Made by a program: the position numbers and the translations under genes. Source: a virus. Taken from it: 64,000 nucleotides of DNA. The notes under the pieces were generated by a model, which saw nothing but the letters and a program-made list of their open reading frames with translations, was not told the origin of the DNA and did not search any database. How positions within the stretch are numbered: the first letter of the stretch is position 1; every line of letters starts with the position of its first letter. The stretch is taken from positions 1 through 64,000 of IMG/VR virus record IMGVR_UViG_3300034071_000286; one strand, written 5' to 3'. Positions 47,349-56,286 of this stretch are shown one piece after another.

Positions 47349-48089
47349 CTAACCTATCATATCGGTTGCAGGCAAGCTGTATGTGTAAATCATTTCTCTC
47401 TCAAGATCAGCTCTTTCGGTGGTAGCTTCGTCATAAATCTTTTGACCGTTAAAGGTTAGTCCACCTGGCATTTTCATACCTTCGAACTTTTTAAGATTTT
47501 GACCCCACTGTTGTTTAATTAGGCAAGAAGCATAACGCTGTAACCAACGATCTCCCCAAGCCTTCGTATAAACGTCTGGATCAACAACTTGATATGCTTC
47601 TACTATAATATAGTTACCGGGAGAAATCTGATCCCATGACATATCAATATAAAGCTTATTCATATGACGGTTATATCTTAGTGGTTGCTTGCCAATTAAC
47701 ATCTGCTCAAGGAATTGAACATGACTCATAGCCATATAATATGGAACCATAGAGACTGATGTTAGGGTATAAAGATCGTTTAATGCGATCTGATAACGAA
47801 TATTGAATAGGTTATTAAGACCTAAAGCTGATCCTAGATCGAATATATTAACAACGCCAATAATATTATCTGGCATAGTGATATATCTGTTTGATATATC
47901 GGTGGAGTCAACTATCTTTTTATAATAGGTTTTCTCTGAACCATCAAAGTGATAATCCCAGTAGTAACGTAATGCTTCATCAATACGATCAGAAACCTGA
48001 TCATCGTCTACGTTAATTTCAATAACTGGTTTACCTAATTTTCTTAGGCAATACTCTGCGAATTCAGATCTAGAAGTTGGCACTGACAT
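47349..48089 (-). CDS. 13: Neck protein (gp13-like)
   Basis: The 246-residue protein has SRSEFAEYCLRKLGKPVIEI and NVDDDQVSDRIDEALRYYWD, then GNYIIVEAYQVVDPD and WLQRYASCLIKQQWGQNLKK, matching gp13-type connector proteins (T4 309). It joins the portal to gp14. It ends 11 bases before the endonuclease start and follows the S74 fibre gene. Confidence 0.92.
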   Translation of the reverse strand: MSVPTSRSEFAEYCLRKLGKPVIEINVDDDQVSDRIDEALRYYWDYHFDGSEKTYYKKIVDSTDISNRYITMPDNIIGVVNIFDLGSALGLNNLFNIRYQIALNDLYTLTSVSMVPYYMAMSHVQFLEQMLIGKQPLRYNRHMNKLYIDMSWDQISPGNYIIVEAYQVVDPDVYTKAWGDRWLQRYASCLIKQQWGQNLKKFEGMKMPGGLTFNGQKIYDEATTERADLEREMIYTYSLPATDMIG

Positions 48090-48090
48090 A

Positions 48091-49365
48091 TTACTTGCCC
48101 TCTGTTAGTTTAGATTCTAATTCTTCAACTTTAGCTGTTAATTCTTTGATACCTTCAATTAACAGAGGAACGATTTTCTCGTATTGAACTGTCATATAAT
48201 GTTCACCGGTCTTAGAAATAGTATTACCATCTTTATCGTTTGCTAAGTCAAATGGTGCTGGCTTAACGACTTGTGGAAGAACTTTCTTGATTTGTCCGGC
48301 AAGAACACCAACCTGTTCGCTTTTATCTGTGTAACCAAAAGATGCGGCAAGATCGTTACTGTTGTATAAAACACCTGAAATTTGTTTAATCTTAGCTAGT
48401 GCGTCTTTAATTACTGTAATATTTTCTTTCAATCTTTCGTCAGAATAGAAAGCGGTAATATTCTGTGTAGCGTTAATATAACCTGCACCTTGGTTATAAG
48501 AAGTACCAACACCAAGACCCTGAGTCGTATAACAGAAAGAACCGCTACTAACTGGACCAGTTAATGTACCAGAAGCTGTAATCCAGCTACCGTAGTTACC
48601 AAGATCGTTAGTGAAAGAGGAAAGGTTTGTTGGTCTTCCAGATACATTAGTCCAAGCTACGCCACCTGATGTACCAGTAACGCTAATAGACCACGTACCA
48701 CTGTTTTTAACAACTTGTGTTCCATTAACATATAGTTCAGCTCCTGGCATATAATAACTAGTACCATCATAATAAACATATCTATTACCGGCACTATTTA
48801 AAAACAATACACCGGAAGCTCCACCAGAACGATAGCAATATAAATCACCAGCTGCTACAGTTAGATTTCCGTTAATTGTTCCAGAAGATGCGGTAAGAGT
48901 TCCACCAGTTAGGTTTGTAGCATTTGTAGCACTACTAGCACTGCCGGACGATGTTGAATATGAAGCAGAATTTACATTAAAGTTTGATGGATTATAAACG
49001 TAAATATTTGTACCATCATTTGAACCCCAAAGCCATGATGGCTGACCTGACTGACCAGACCAGTTAAATGTCATAGCTGCACCAGAACCACCGCTCTGTG
49101 CTAAAGTAGATGCTTTTGTAGAGGTTCCAGCATTACCAGTAACGCTAATAGACCATGTACCACTATCGTTAAGAACAGCTCTTGTTCCACCCTGTGTGAT
49201 ATTACCTGATGCGTTGAATGTGCCTGTGACTGAAAGTTTGTAGGAAGGATTTGCGTCACCAAAGCCAACGTTACCGTTAGAAGCGAAATAAGAAGCAGTT
49301 CCTAATGTTAGATTATTTGCCCCGGCTACTATACCGTTCTTAACGATAAAATCTTTATCTGCCAT
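48091..49365 (-). CDS. Tail fibre protein with S74 intramolecular chaperone
   Basis: The 424-residue protein starts ADKDFIVKNGIVAGANNL and has a Ser/Gly/Asn-rich beta shaft, then ends in an S74 chaperone: YSDERLKENITVIKDALAKI, then GVLAGQIKKVLPQVVKPAPF and a C-terminal coiled coil. In this family the chaperone trimerises the fibre and cuts itself off just before the Ser of SDERLKEN (about residue 308). The exact late promoter at 49401-49408 precedes it. Confidence 0.9.
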   Translation of the reverse strand: MADKDFIVKNGIVAGANNLTLGTASYFASNGNVGFGDANPSYKLSVTGTFNASGNITQGGTRAVLNDSGTWSISVTGNAGTSTKASTLAQSGGSGAAMTFNWSGQSGQPSWLWGSNDGTNIYVYNPSNFNVNSASYSTSSGSASSATNATNLTGGTLTASSGTINGNLTVAAGDLYCYRSGGASGVLFLNSAGNRYVYYDGTSYYMPGAELYVNGTQVVKNSGTWSISVTGTSGGVAWTNVSGRPTNLSSFTNDLGNYGSWITASGTLTGPVSSGSFCYTTQGLGVGTSYNQGAGYINATQNITAFYSDERLKENITVIKDALAKIKQISGVLYNSNDLAASFGYTDKSEQVGVLAGQIKKVLPQVVKPAPFDLANDKDGNTISKTGEHYMTVQYEKIVPLLIEGIKELTAKVEELESKLTEGK

Positions 49366-49400
49366 GGTTCACTTTCCCCTCTGGTTAGTGTTTTTATCTT

Positions 49401-49408
49401 TATTTATA
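49401..49408 (-). promoter_or_regulatory. Late promoter for the S74 fibre and neck genes
   Basis: An exact TATAAATA on the minus strand lies 36 bases before the S74 fibre start. It sits directly downstream of a terminator. Confidence 0.8.
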
Positions 49409-49415
49409 TAATAAA

Positions 49416-49438
49416 AAAGGGACCGAAATGGTCCCTTT
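49416..49438 (-). terminator. Rho-independent terminator after the 59-residue gene
   Basis: A perfect 9-bp stem AAAGGGACC/GGTCCCTTT with a five-base loop is followed on the minus strand by a run of T. It closes the fibre-array transcript four bases after the stop at 49443. Confidence 0.85.
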
Positions 49439-49442
49439 AATT

Positions 49443-49622
49443 TTAGTTGATAACCTTGTCCGATAATGGCCCTTCAGGTGGTGGCGATCTCAGCTGAGCG
49501 TCAGCCTGCATCTGAACGGCATTAAAAGTTCCCATTGCTGTTTCGATTGGTAGCTTAACAAGGCCACCCATAACAACGTTTAGCTGTTCAATCGTCAACT
49601 CAAGTTTTACAGTCTTATCCAT
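49443..49622 (-). CDS. Small protein of the fibre region (59 residues)
   Basis: The frame reads MDKTVKLELTIEQLNVVMGG, LVKLPIETAMGTFNAVQMQA and ends PPEGPLSDKVIN. AGGAG lies about 10 bases upstream of the ATG. A similar short protein, with an ELT...QLN...GL..LP pattern, accompanies tail-fibre genes in other marine phages. The function is unknown; a small tail chaperone or capsomer clip is possible. Confidence 0.7.
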   Translation of the reverse strand: MDKTVKLELTIEQLNVVMGGLVKLPIETAMGTFNAVQMQADAQLRSPPPEGPLSDKVIN

Positions 49623-49639
49623 AATTTACTATCTCCTAA

Positions 49640-50002
49640 TTATGTATTGCTAGTTGCCGTATTTGGCGCTGGTGCCCATGGTAGATTTGCTTCTACTACA
49701 GGATTCTTTTTATCGTCAATTTGCTTCTGAATCTGTGTATTGACGTGTTCTTCGTATGAACCAACAACTACTGCCTTAATCCATGTAAGAACATCAGCTT
49801 CTGTTAGCTGATTAAATGGAATAAAGGATGTATTTGCTGGCATCGTATTGGCAGTAAATGGAGTGGCTCCAGAGAAAGTTCCTTCGTTTCCATTACCATC
49901 GTTGCCAATCTTTTTCCAATATGTCTGAACTACAACATCGTCAGCAGAACCGACTGTTGTAGTCTTTAGACCGGTGACTTCCCATGTATATGTTACTGCC
50001 AT
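49640..50002 (-). CDS. Conserved virion-region protein (YTWEV start)
   Basis: The 120-residue protein begins MAVTYTWEVTGLKTTTVGSA and has QTYWKKIGNDGNGNEGTFSG, a pattern I recognise from many cyanophage and pelagiphage fibre regions, with an Ala/Pro-rich end. No function is known. It has its own exact late promoter at 50045-50052. Confidence 0.65.
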   Translation of the reverse strand: MAVTYTWEVTGLKTTTVGSADDVVVQTYWKKIGNDGNGNEGTFSGATPFTANTMPANTSFIPFNQLTEADVLTWIKAVVVGSYEEHVNTQIQKQIDDKKNPVVEANLPWAPAPNTATSNT

Positions 50003-50015
50003 TTTAGTTTGCCTC

Positions 50016-50468
50016 TTATAAATTTGATGCTGATCTAAAAAAAGTATTTATATCTTCTTCTGTCATCCCAAATGCTGTGCCAATCACACTTGTTAGTGGA
50101 TGGTTTCTTTGAAACTCTGTTGCTCCAGACAAAAGCATTTCTGCATTGAACTTGTCTGTGGGGTCTGTGATTGTATCAACAATAGCCTGTAGTGGAGCAG
50201 GAATAAAACCTGTCTTAACTGCCTGTAGAGCATCCTCTTGTGAAATGAAACCCTGAATAGCCGCCTGTTGAAAGAACTGACGGTCAGATATAAAAGTAAT
50301 GATACGAGTATCATCTTCGTCATCGGCAGGGTCTGGTGTATTACCTTGCGCCAACCAAAGCTGAAATTCAGCCCATGCTTCTGTCTTATCCTGACCGATG
50401 ATTTCCCAATCAGAAGTGCGCCAGAATGTTTCAGTATCATCTTTATGTCTTTTCTTATATAGCTTCAT
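50016..50468 (-). CDS. Hypothetical protein next to the long fibre gene
   Basis: The 150-residue protein has a KKRHKDDTETFWRTSDWEII start, a DPADDEDDTRIITFISDRQF segment and a helical C-terminus (TEFQRNHPLTSVIGTAFGM). The position right after the 1280-residue fibre and the single-base overlap suggest a fibre-assembly helper, which is inference. No domain is recognised. Confidence 0.6.
   Translation of the reverse strand: MKLYKKRHKDDTETFWRTSDWEIIGQDKTEAWAEFQLWLAQGNTPDPADDEDDTRIITFISDRQFFQQAAIQGFISQEDALQAVKTGFIPAPLQAIVDTITDPTDKFNAEMLLSGATEFQRNHPLTSVIGTAFGMTEEDINTFFRSASNL
50045..50052 (-). promoter_or_regulatory. Late promoter for gene at 49640-50002
   Basis: An exact TATAAATA on the minus strand lies 43 bases before the start at 50002, inside the end of the 150-residue gene. 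Confidence 0.65.
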
Positions 50469-53400
50469 TATTTTCTTCCATATACCTTAACGTAACCAGA
50501 TATTGTGCCAGAAGAGGCATAAATTCTGAAACCAGAAATCGCAGAGTTAAATGATAGCAAACCAGTAAAGTTTATCTTGTTACCACCATCAATCGTAGAA
50601 TCCCATGCACCAGCAATACCAGTCATAATTGGCATAGTATCTGTTCTTGATGGATATACAATAGAAGCAATACCTGTAATACCGGCATAGTTACGAATAC
50701 GACCACCACAACCTATATCAATATAGCTGTTTGGTCCATAACCTTGTGAACCACCAGCATTCCAGATGGCAGAGTATGTTCTATAGTCACCAGCCGCCGT
50801 TCTCCATGCGCCACCAACATAGAACTGCATATAGATACCAGCACTCATTGAACCGGGAACAACTTGGAATTGAATTTCATATGCTTTATATGTGCTATCA
50901 TTAAAGCATGTTGTCGATTCAATAGTAGATGCACCAGATGCTGAAAGATCAGCAATAAGAATTGAACCGCCGTTATTAGAGTTAGAATATCTAATCCAGC
51001 TACTGAAACTATTACCAGTGATGTTTCTGGTATATAGTTCATGTGCTTTATCTTCCCAACCCCATGCAACTTGAACACCCCAATAGTTAGAAGAATTAGA
51101 GTGTCTGAAGTTTTGTTGAACCCACCAACCACCGCCAGTAGGACAGTTTGTACCAGAGTTTAAGTCACCACCATAACGGAAAGAGTCGGCGGGTGTGTTT
51201 TGGAAATCTGAATCCCAGTTACCAGAACGTCCTGTGCTTTGAATGCCAGAAAGTCTAGAAGCACCAGCAAGATTGGCATAATAGGCTGTATCGTCAGTAT
51301 CATAAAATATAGGTGCTCTAATTGAAGTTCCTGAATAGAAGAAACCAGAACCACCTTGATACACATTTGCATTACTATAATAATTTAAATAGATCATATT
51401 TCCTGATTTGCAATCAATATGCAAATTACCATCGGTCGCACAAACAGACGCTTCATCAGACGGACGACCGTTTGTACCTACCCATAGATATCTATTCCAA
51501 GACGCATTTGGACCAAAATAAGCACCACCTCTAATTCTTAGTGCTTGGTCTGATGTAGAGTTTGGATCTATGTAGTAGCCAGTATCGTCAGAATCATAAA
51601 ATACTGGCGCTCTCCAAGAACCAGATGCATACCCATAACCAAATACAGAAAACTGTGCAGTTTCACCATTTCCACCTGGTCCGAATTTTGCTATATTTGA
51701 CCAGCTTCCGATAGTTCCTGTTGTATATTGAACATATAATGGAACGCCATTTCCATCGTCCCATTTTCTAAATCTGTGACTATAATAACCATTAGTATAG
51801 TTACCATTAATAACAAATCCTTGGCCATCTTGTAAAACAGAAGATCCATAAGCTGTATTAAAGGTTATAAGACCTGATATTTTTGATGATGAATTAGGAT
51901 CAATATAATAAGTTGTATCATCGTAATCATATATTACAGGCGATCTAAATTGAACTGGTGCGTAAACAACTCTATCTGTTCCTATTGTAAGTCCAGAAGA
52001 TCCGCCGCCAGGCATAAAATATAGATTTTTAGACGAACCGCTATATCCATAATACATTTCACCAACATTGGTTGAAATGACCATATTAGAGCCATCATTA
52101 CGAATCCAAGCTCCTGTTGATGGATCACCATCGCTTAATGTAATAGCTGTATTGTCGGTCGATGGTCTGACTGTAAATTTACCTAGTGGTGATTTAGTAT
52201 TAATACCAACATTACCTCCAGAAGCAATCCATAAACGAGAAGGATCGTTACTGGTCATGATACCAAAACCGGTTGAACCTACAGTACCAACAACTGCTGT
52301 ATTTCCAGCATAATTACCGTTTAGACGAACATCACCACCGCCGCCGTAAGCTCTGAATTGATCTTGTGAATTTATTATTCCATTAACATCTAATGCATAT
52401 GCTGGCGATGTTGTAGAAACACCAACGTTACCATTCGCCCCAATATATAAACGTTGTGTCCCGGCAGTTCCAAAACTTGTAGAACCAGAACCGTCATTAT
52501 TGTTAATATAGAATGAACCATTTTTATACTTAACCATATCAACAGTAGTAGCAGCACCACCAGAACTATTAGCAGTAATAAAACGCATAATAGCACCAGC
52601 ACTTACACCAGTATCCGTATTTTGCAGATCAAAATATCTTAAAGTATTAGCTGCAGCAGATTGATTTCCAACTTGAAGATCACCGTTATTTGTAAAAGAT
52701 GCACGAATTGTATTGTTTGAGTAAATATTAAATGTATGATTAGATACGGTGCCAATAGAACCAGAAGAACTAGAGGTGTTATAAAGAATAGACGTTACTG
52801 TACCATCTGTGACTTTTAAACCATCATTAGTGCTACTGTTAATGTTTAATTTGCTTGATGGTGATGTAGTTCCAATACCAACATTACCATTAGCTGAAAT
52901 ATCAATACCAGTTCTTGAATTAGTTGTACTAACTGCATAAATTTTTATACCAGTACCAATTCCACTATCATTACCGGCTTGAATATTATAATACAAATCT
53001 GATGGATTTGAGGTGCTAGTAAAAGAATAAAAATGAGAAGTTCTAGGAAACGCATTACCAGCAGATGAGTTTGCGAACACCCCCGGCGCAACAAATTGCC
53101 AACCATTCCAATAAGGATTAGATGCGTTATTAGAACCTACAACCGCAACATAAGCAGAACCATTAGCTGAAGGTTTATAAAAACTAGCATAAGCCGCAAC
53201 AGAAGAATTAAACGTTATAGATGATGAGTTAGCTACAACATTAACAGTAGAATTACCTACAGATACATATGAAGATGAAGATACATTACCGCTTAATAAC
53301 GTAGTATATGCGCCAGAAGTATTAGCAACAAACCAATTAGCAGTAGTATTACCACCATAAAAGTTATTTGCTTGGAAGTTAGCTAAACGAAAACTAGTGT

Positions 53401-54310
53401 TACTTGTATCAATGTATGGACTAGCATCTGGTTCTGGACCATAGTTGTCAAATACTTTCCATATACCATCGGTTGCATCTCTAAAGATACCAGTATGAGC
53501 ATAAGTACCATCGTTATAATTACCAGCAATACCAATATCTGGATTACTAACGTCATTATTAGAATTAAGATAAATCATATTATCAGACACTGATAAGTTA
53601 TTAGCGCCGATAATATTGACGTTACCAGAAACTACTAGATTTCCAGTAAGAGTCATTCCGCCAAATTCTACCGTATCTGTATTACGAACATTCTGATTCA
53701 TACGGTATGGTAATCTAGCTTCTGCTAGTGTACCAGTATTAACGTTTGTAGCATTGGAAGCGAATACTGTAGCGTTAGTATATGCAGCAGATGCATTAGC
53801 GACTATTGCCGAGTTAGCAGTTCCTATTTTCGTATCTGTGTAGCTGACAGCATTAGTATATGCAGTAGCAGCGTTTCCAGTAATTGCAGAATTAGCTGTA
53901 CCAATCTTGGTATCAACATAAGAAACAGAATTACTATAAGCCGCTGAAGCATTGGCCACAATAGCGCTATTAGCTGTACCAATTTTAGTATCTGTATATG
54001 AAGTAGCATTACTATAGGCAGCACTAGCATTAGCTATAATAGCACTGTTCGCAGTTCCTATCTTTGTATCAGTGTATGTTACTGAATTACTATACGCAGA
54101 AGATGCGTTAGAGGTAATTTGTCCTTGAATAGTCGATAAACTAGACCCACCTAGATAAGCAGCATTATTAGCATCACCAGTATATCCAGAAGAGTTAATA
54201 GTAATACCCGCAACGTTAACAGAAGTGATCGCAGTAGAGTTTACTGTGATTGAATTAATGATAACATTTGCGTTATTAGCTAGTCTGGATAAGTCATTGG
54301 TTACTGACAT
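50468..54310 (-). CDS. Long tail fibre/adhesin (1280 residues)
   Basis: The protein has modules in order. An N-terminal region (1-68) is followed by four copies of a 26-residue repeat with TDTKIGTANSAI (69-182). Beta-structured shaft segments follow, with a recurring VGIGTTSP-type motif. Then come at least three FYDxDDTxYYIDP modules (for example YDYDDTTYYIDPNSSSK and FYDSDDTGYYIDPNSTSD). A C-terminal region, distinct from the others, contains RYGGDLNSGTNCPTGGGWWV, probably a receptor-binding tip. Marine myoviruses have such Asn/Ser/Gly-rich fibres. The gene is the largest in the window. Confidence 0.85.
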   Translation of the reverse strand: MSVTNDLSRLANNANVIINSITVNSTAITSVNVAGITINSSGYTGDANNAAYLGGSSLSTIQGQITSNASSAYSNSVTYTDTKIGTANSAIIANASAAYSNATSYTDTKIGTANSAIVANASAAYSNSVSYVDTKIGTANSAITGNAATAYTNAVSYTDTKIGTANSAIVANASAAYTNATVFASNATNVNTGTLAEARLPYRMNQNVRNTDTVEFGGMTLTGNLVVSGNVNIIGANNLSVSDNMIYLNSNNDVSNPDIGIAGNYNDGTYAHTGIFRDATDGIWKVFDNYGPEPDASPYIDTSNTSFRLANFQANNFYGGNTTANWFVANTSGAYTTLLSGNVSSSSYVSVGNSTVNVVANSSSITFNSSVAAYASFYKPSANGSAYVAVVGSNNASNPYWNGWQFVAPGVFANSSAGNAFPRTSHFYSFTSTSNPSDLYYNIQAGNDSGIGTGIKIYAVSTTNSRTGIDISANGNVGIGTTSPSSKLNINSSTNDGLKVTDGTVTSILYNTSSSSGSIGTVSNHTFNIYSNNTIRASFTNNGDLQVGNQSAAANTLRYFDLQNTDTGVSAGAIMRFITANSSGGAATTVDMVKYKNGSFYINNNDGSGSTSFGTAGTQRLYIGANGNVGVSTTSPAYALDVNGIINSQDQFRAYGGGGDVRLNGNYAGNTAVVGTVGSTGFGIMTSNDPSRLWIASGGNVGINTKSPLGKFTVRPSTDNTAITLSDGDPSTGAWIRNDGSNMVISTNVGEMYYGYSGSSKNLYFMPGGGSSGLTIGTDRVVYAPVQFRSPVIYDYDDTTYYIDPNSSSKISGLITFNTAYGSSVLQDGQGFVINGNYTNGYYSHRFRKWDDGNGVPLYVQYTTGTIGSWSNIAKFGPGGNGETAQFSVFGYGYASGSWRAPVFYDSDDTGYYIDPNSTSDQALRIRGGAYFGPNASWNRYLWVGTNGRPSDEASVCATDGNLHIDCKSGNMIYLNYYSNANVYQGGSGFFYSGTSIRAPIFYDTDDTAYYANLAGASRLSGIQSTGRSGNWDSDFQNTPADSFRYGGDLNSGTNCPTGGGWWVQQNFRHSNSSNYWGVQVAWGWEDKAHELYTRNITGNSFSSWIRYSNSNNGGSILIADLSASGASTIESTTCFNDSTYKAYEIQFQVVPGSMSAGIYMQFYVGGAWRTAAGDYRTYSAIWNAGGSQGYGPNSYIDIGCGGRIRNYAGITGIASIVYPSRTDTMPIMTGIAGAWDSTIDGGNKINFTGLLSFNSAISGFRIYASSGTISGYVKVYGRK
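53765..54106 (-). repeat. Four 78-bp coding repeats in the long fibre gene
   Basis: A 26-residue unit (…YTDTKIGTANSAIxANASAAYSNA…) recurs four times with period 78 bp and small differences. Such repeats change copy number by recombination or slippage and set fibre length. Confidence 0.75.
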
Positions 54311-54331
54311 GTTTTACCTTTTTATTGGTAT

Positions 54332-54613
54332 TTAGGTATTTGCTACTGGAATAGTGGCTAGTGCCTCTTCATTTCTCTGAGCGGCTGTTTTTACCCAACC
54401 ATTATCAAAAGCTGCTGCTACGATTTCATCCTTAGAACCGGGAATTGATTGACCAGCTTCTAGAAACTTTTGAACAGCAACTGCTACGATTTCATCAATA
54501 GCAATTCTTGCTCTTTCGTGTGCTGCGTTCTGAATCCAATCATCAACAGAAGCTGCGGCATACTGCATAGCTAGATCTTCAGTTGCTGTGTAAGTAATTG
54601 TATAATTTGCCAT
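54332..54613 (-). CDS. Small helical protein in the fibre array
   Basis: The 93-residue protein starts NYTITYTATEDLAMQYAAAS and continues with helical segments (HERARIAIDEIVAVAVQKFL) and an Ala-rich end. It sits between two fibre genes. It resembles small phage tail proteins by size and position only. No signal peptide or known domain is visible. Confidence 0.6.
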   Translation of the reverse strand: MANYTITYTATEDLAMQYAAASVDDWIQNAAHERARIAIDEIVAVAVQKFLEAGQSIPGSKDEIVAAAFDNGWVKTAAQRNEEALATIPVANT

Positions 54614-54636
54614 TGTTTACTCCTTGATTGACATAA

Positions 54637-56259
54637 TTAACTTAATAAAGTGATTGATAGCGAGCATCTAGTATCGCCTGAACATTCTAAAGTTCCACTA
54701 CCAGAAACTGCAAAAAGAGCGACGTCTATATAATCTGTGGCGCTTCCATTGACGACGCCAGTTGTACTGAATTGTTGATATGCTAGACCAGAACCTGTTT
54801 GGAAGGTGCCAAATTGCCCTGAACCATTTACTCTAATATACAAATTATAATATTGAGCCGAACCTCCATTTAACTGAATAGAAGCTGTTACCAGATATTT
54901 ACCTGCCACTGGCATCGTGAATCTGTATGTTGAAGTATTAAAATGGCTGCCAATATTAGATAGTGCACTATTATATGGAATTACTTGGTTTCCATTAACT
55001 ACAGTGACATTACCAGCGCTGGAAACTGCTCTACAATAAGGTTGATTCGGACTAATAACATTACCGTTCACATCAATAATTGTTCTGGCAGTATTGTTAG
55101 TTCCCAGAACAAGAGATGAATTATCTATATTAATTAGATGAAGACCGCTATATCCGTATGTTGAACCAGCTTTCCATCCAATATATGATCTATCTGAACT
55201 ACCATCACTAGAATTGATAAGACCTACGACATGCAGTTTTTGAGTTGGGGATGCAGTCCCAATACCGATGTTGCCATTAGCGGCAATTCTCATACGTTCT
55301 ACGTTTGAATTAGAACCAGCATAACCAGTGTTGAAAGCTACATAATTAGCTTGTTGCGATATTGTTATTCCTTTTGAATAATTATCAGAATCAACAACTC
55401 CAATTTCAGTAAAACCCCCAACACCACCAACGCCATAACCTTTGACATAAGACCCATAAGTGGATCCTAAAGTAGCGTCGGTTATTTTTATTACAGAAGA
55501 ATTAGCATCTCCATATACGTGCAGTTTAGAACTAGGCGTGGTCCCTATACCAACGTTGCCGTTTGCAGAAACATAAAATTTAACTGAATTGTTTGTTGAT
55601 AAAAATACGCCAGCAGCGCCTGGAGTGCCAATACCAAAATCTGTATTACTACCGGAAGCAACACGATTAGCAGTCCCAATATAGCCTGTTATCGAAGATC
55701 CATTGAAATATGTAGAATAGAAACCGTTTGAAGAAGTTGATTCAAACCCAACAATAGCTCCGTCGGCTGCTGCAGCTACATATAGTGGATATGCTGGATT
55801 ACTATTTCCAATACCAATATTACCATTCGCTGCTATCATCACTCTGTTTGAATTGTTTGAAATAATATATAAAGGAACTGCAGTCGTAGTACCAAGCTGA
55901 AAATAGCTACCACCAACAGCTCTATAAACACCAAAATTAGTCCCGTCGCCAGAAAGCGTTACTGTTCCGTCTCCAGAAGGAGTAGACAGAAACAATCTGG
56001 ATGTATTTGATGTAGTTGTACCGAAATATAAATTGGCATTGATTATAGCATTATTGCTGATAAATGTAGTGCCATTTATAGAAACTTTATGGACAGGAGC
56101 AGTATTACCAAAACCAATATTATCGTTGGCTGAAATGAAAATATCAGTTCCACCATTGGCAGCAAGTTGCAATGAACCGTTCGAGGAAAGAGTAATGTTA
56201 GTACTATTTCCTGTGGTTCCGCTTAGACCTATTGCTTGACTTAGTAATTTACTTGTCAT
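54637..56259 (-). CDS. Tail fibre/adhesin with C1q/TNF-like C-terminal domain
   Basis: The 540-residue protein begins MTSKLLSQAIGLSGTTGNST, has repeated ANGNVGIGTTPSSKL-type shaft modules, and ends in a jelly-roll-like domain: FNTSTYRFTMPVAGKYLVTA, later YNLYIRVNGSG and SATDYIDVALFAVSGSGTLE. This resembles C1q-like trimerising tips found on many marine phage fibres, which are likely receptor-binding. The same end-domain recurs at 56285-58579. Confidence 0.82.
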   Translation of the reverse strand: MTSKLLSQAIGLSGTTGNSTNITLSSNGSLQLAANGGTDIFISANDNIGFGNTAPVHKVSINGTTFISNNAIINANLYFGTTTSNTSRLFLSTPSGDGTVTLSGDGTNFGVYRAVGGSYFQLGTTTAVPLYIISNNSNRVMIAANGNIGIGNSNPAYPLYVAAAADGAIVGFESTSSNGFYSTYFNGSSITGYIGTANRVASGSNTDFGIGTPGAAGVFLSTNNSVKFYVSANGNVGIGTTPSSKLHVYGDANSSVIKITDATLGSTYGSYVKGYGVGGVGGFTEIGVVDSDNYSKGITISQQANYVAFNTGYAGSNSNVERMRIAANGNIGIGTASPTQKLHVVGLINSSDGSSDRSYIGWKAGSTYGYSGLHLINIDNSSLVLGTNNTARTIIDVNGNVISPNQPYCRAVSSAGNVTVVNGNQVIPYNSALSNIGSHFNTSTYRFTMPVAGKYLVTASIQLNGGSAQYYNLYIRVNGSGQFGTFQTGSGLAYQQFSTTGVVNGSATDYIDVALFAVSGSGTLECSGDTRCSLSITLLS

Positions 56260-56278
56260 TTAACTGCCTTTTTGATAT

Positions 56279-56286
56279 TATTTATT
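56279..56286 (-). promoter_or_regulatory. Near-consensus late promoter (AATAAATA)
   Basis: The octamer lies 20 bases before the 540-residue fibre start, one mismatch from TATAAATA. The short distance to the start makes it less certain. Confidence 0.35.

Noticed and set aside
53765-54106. Integrated mobile element at the fibre repeats
   Set aside because: The repeats are in frame, have the same reading direction as the fibre and lack terminal inverted repeats or a transposase.
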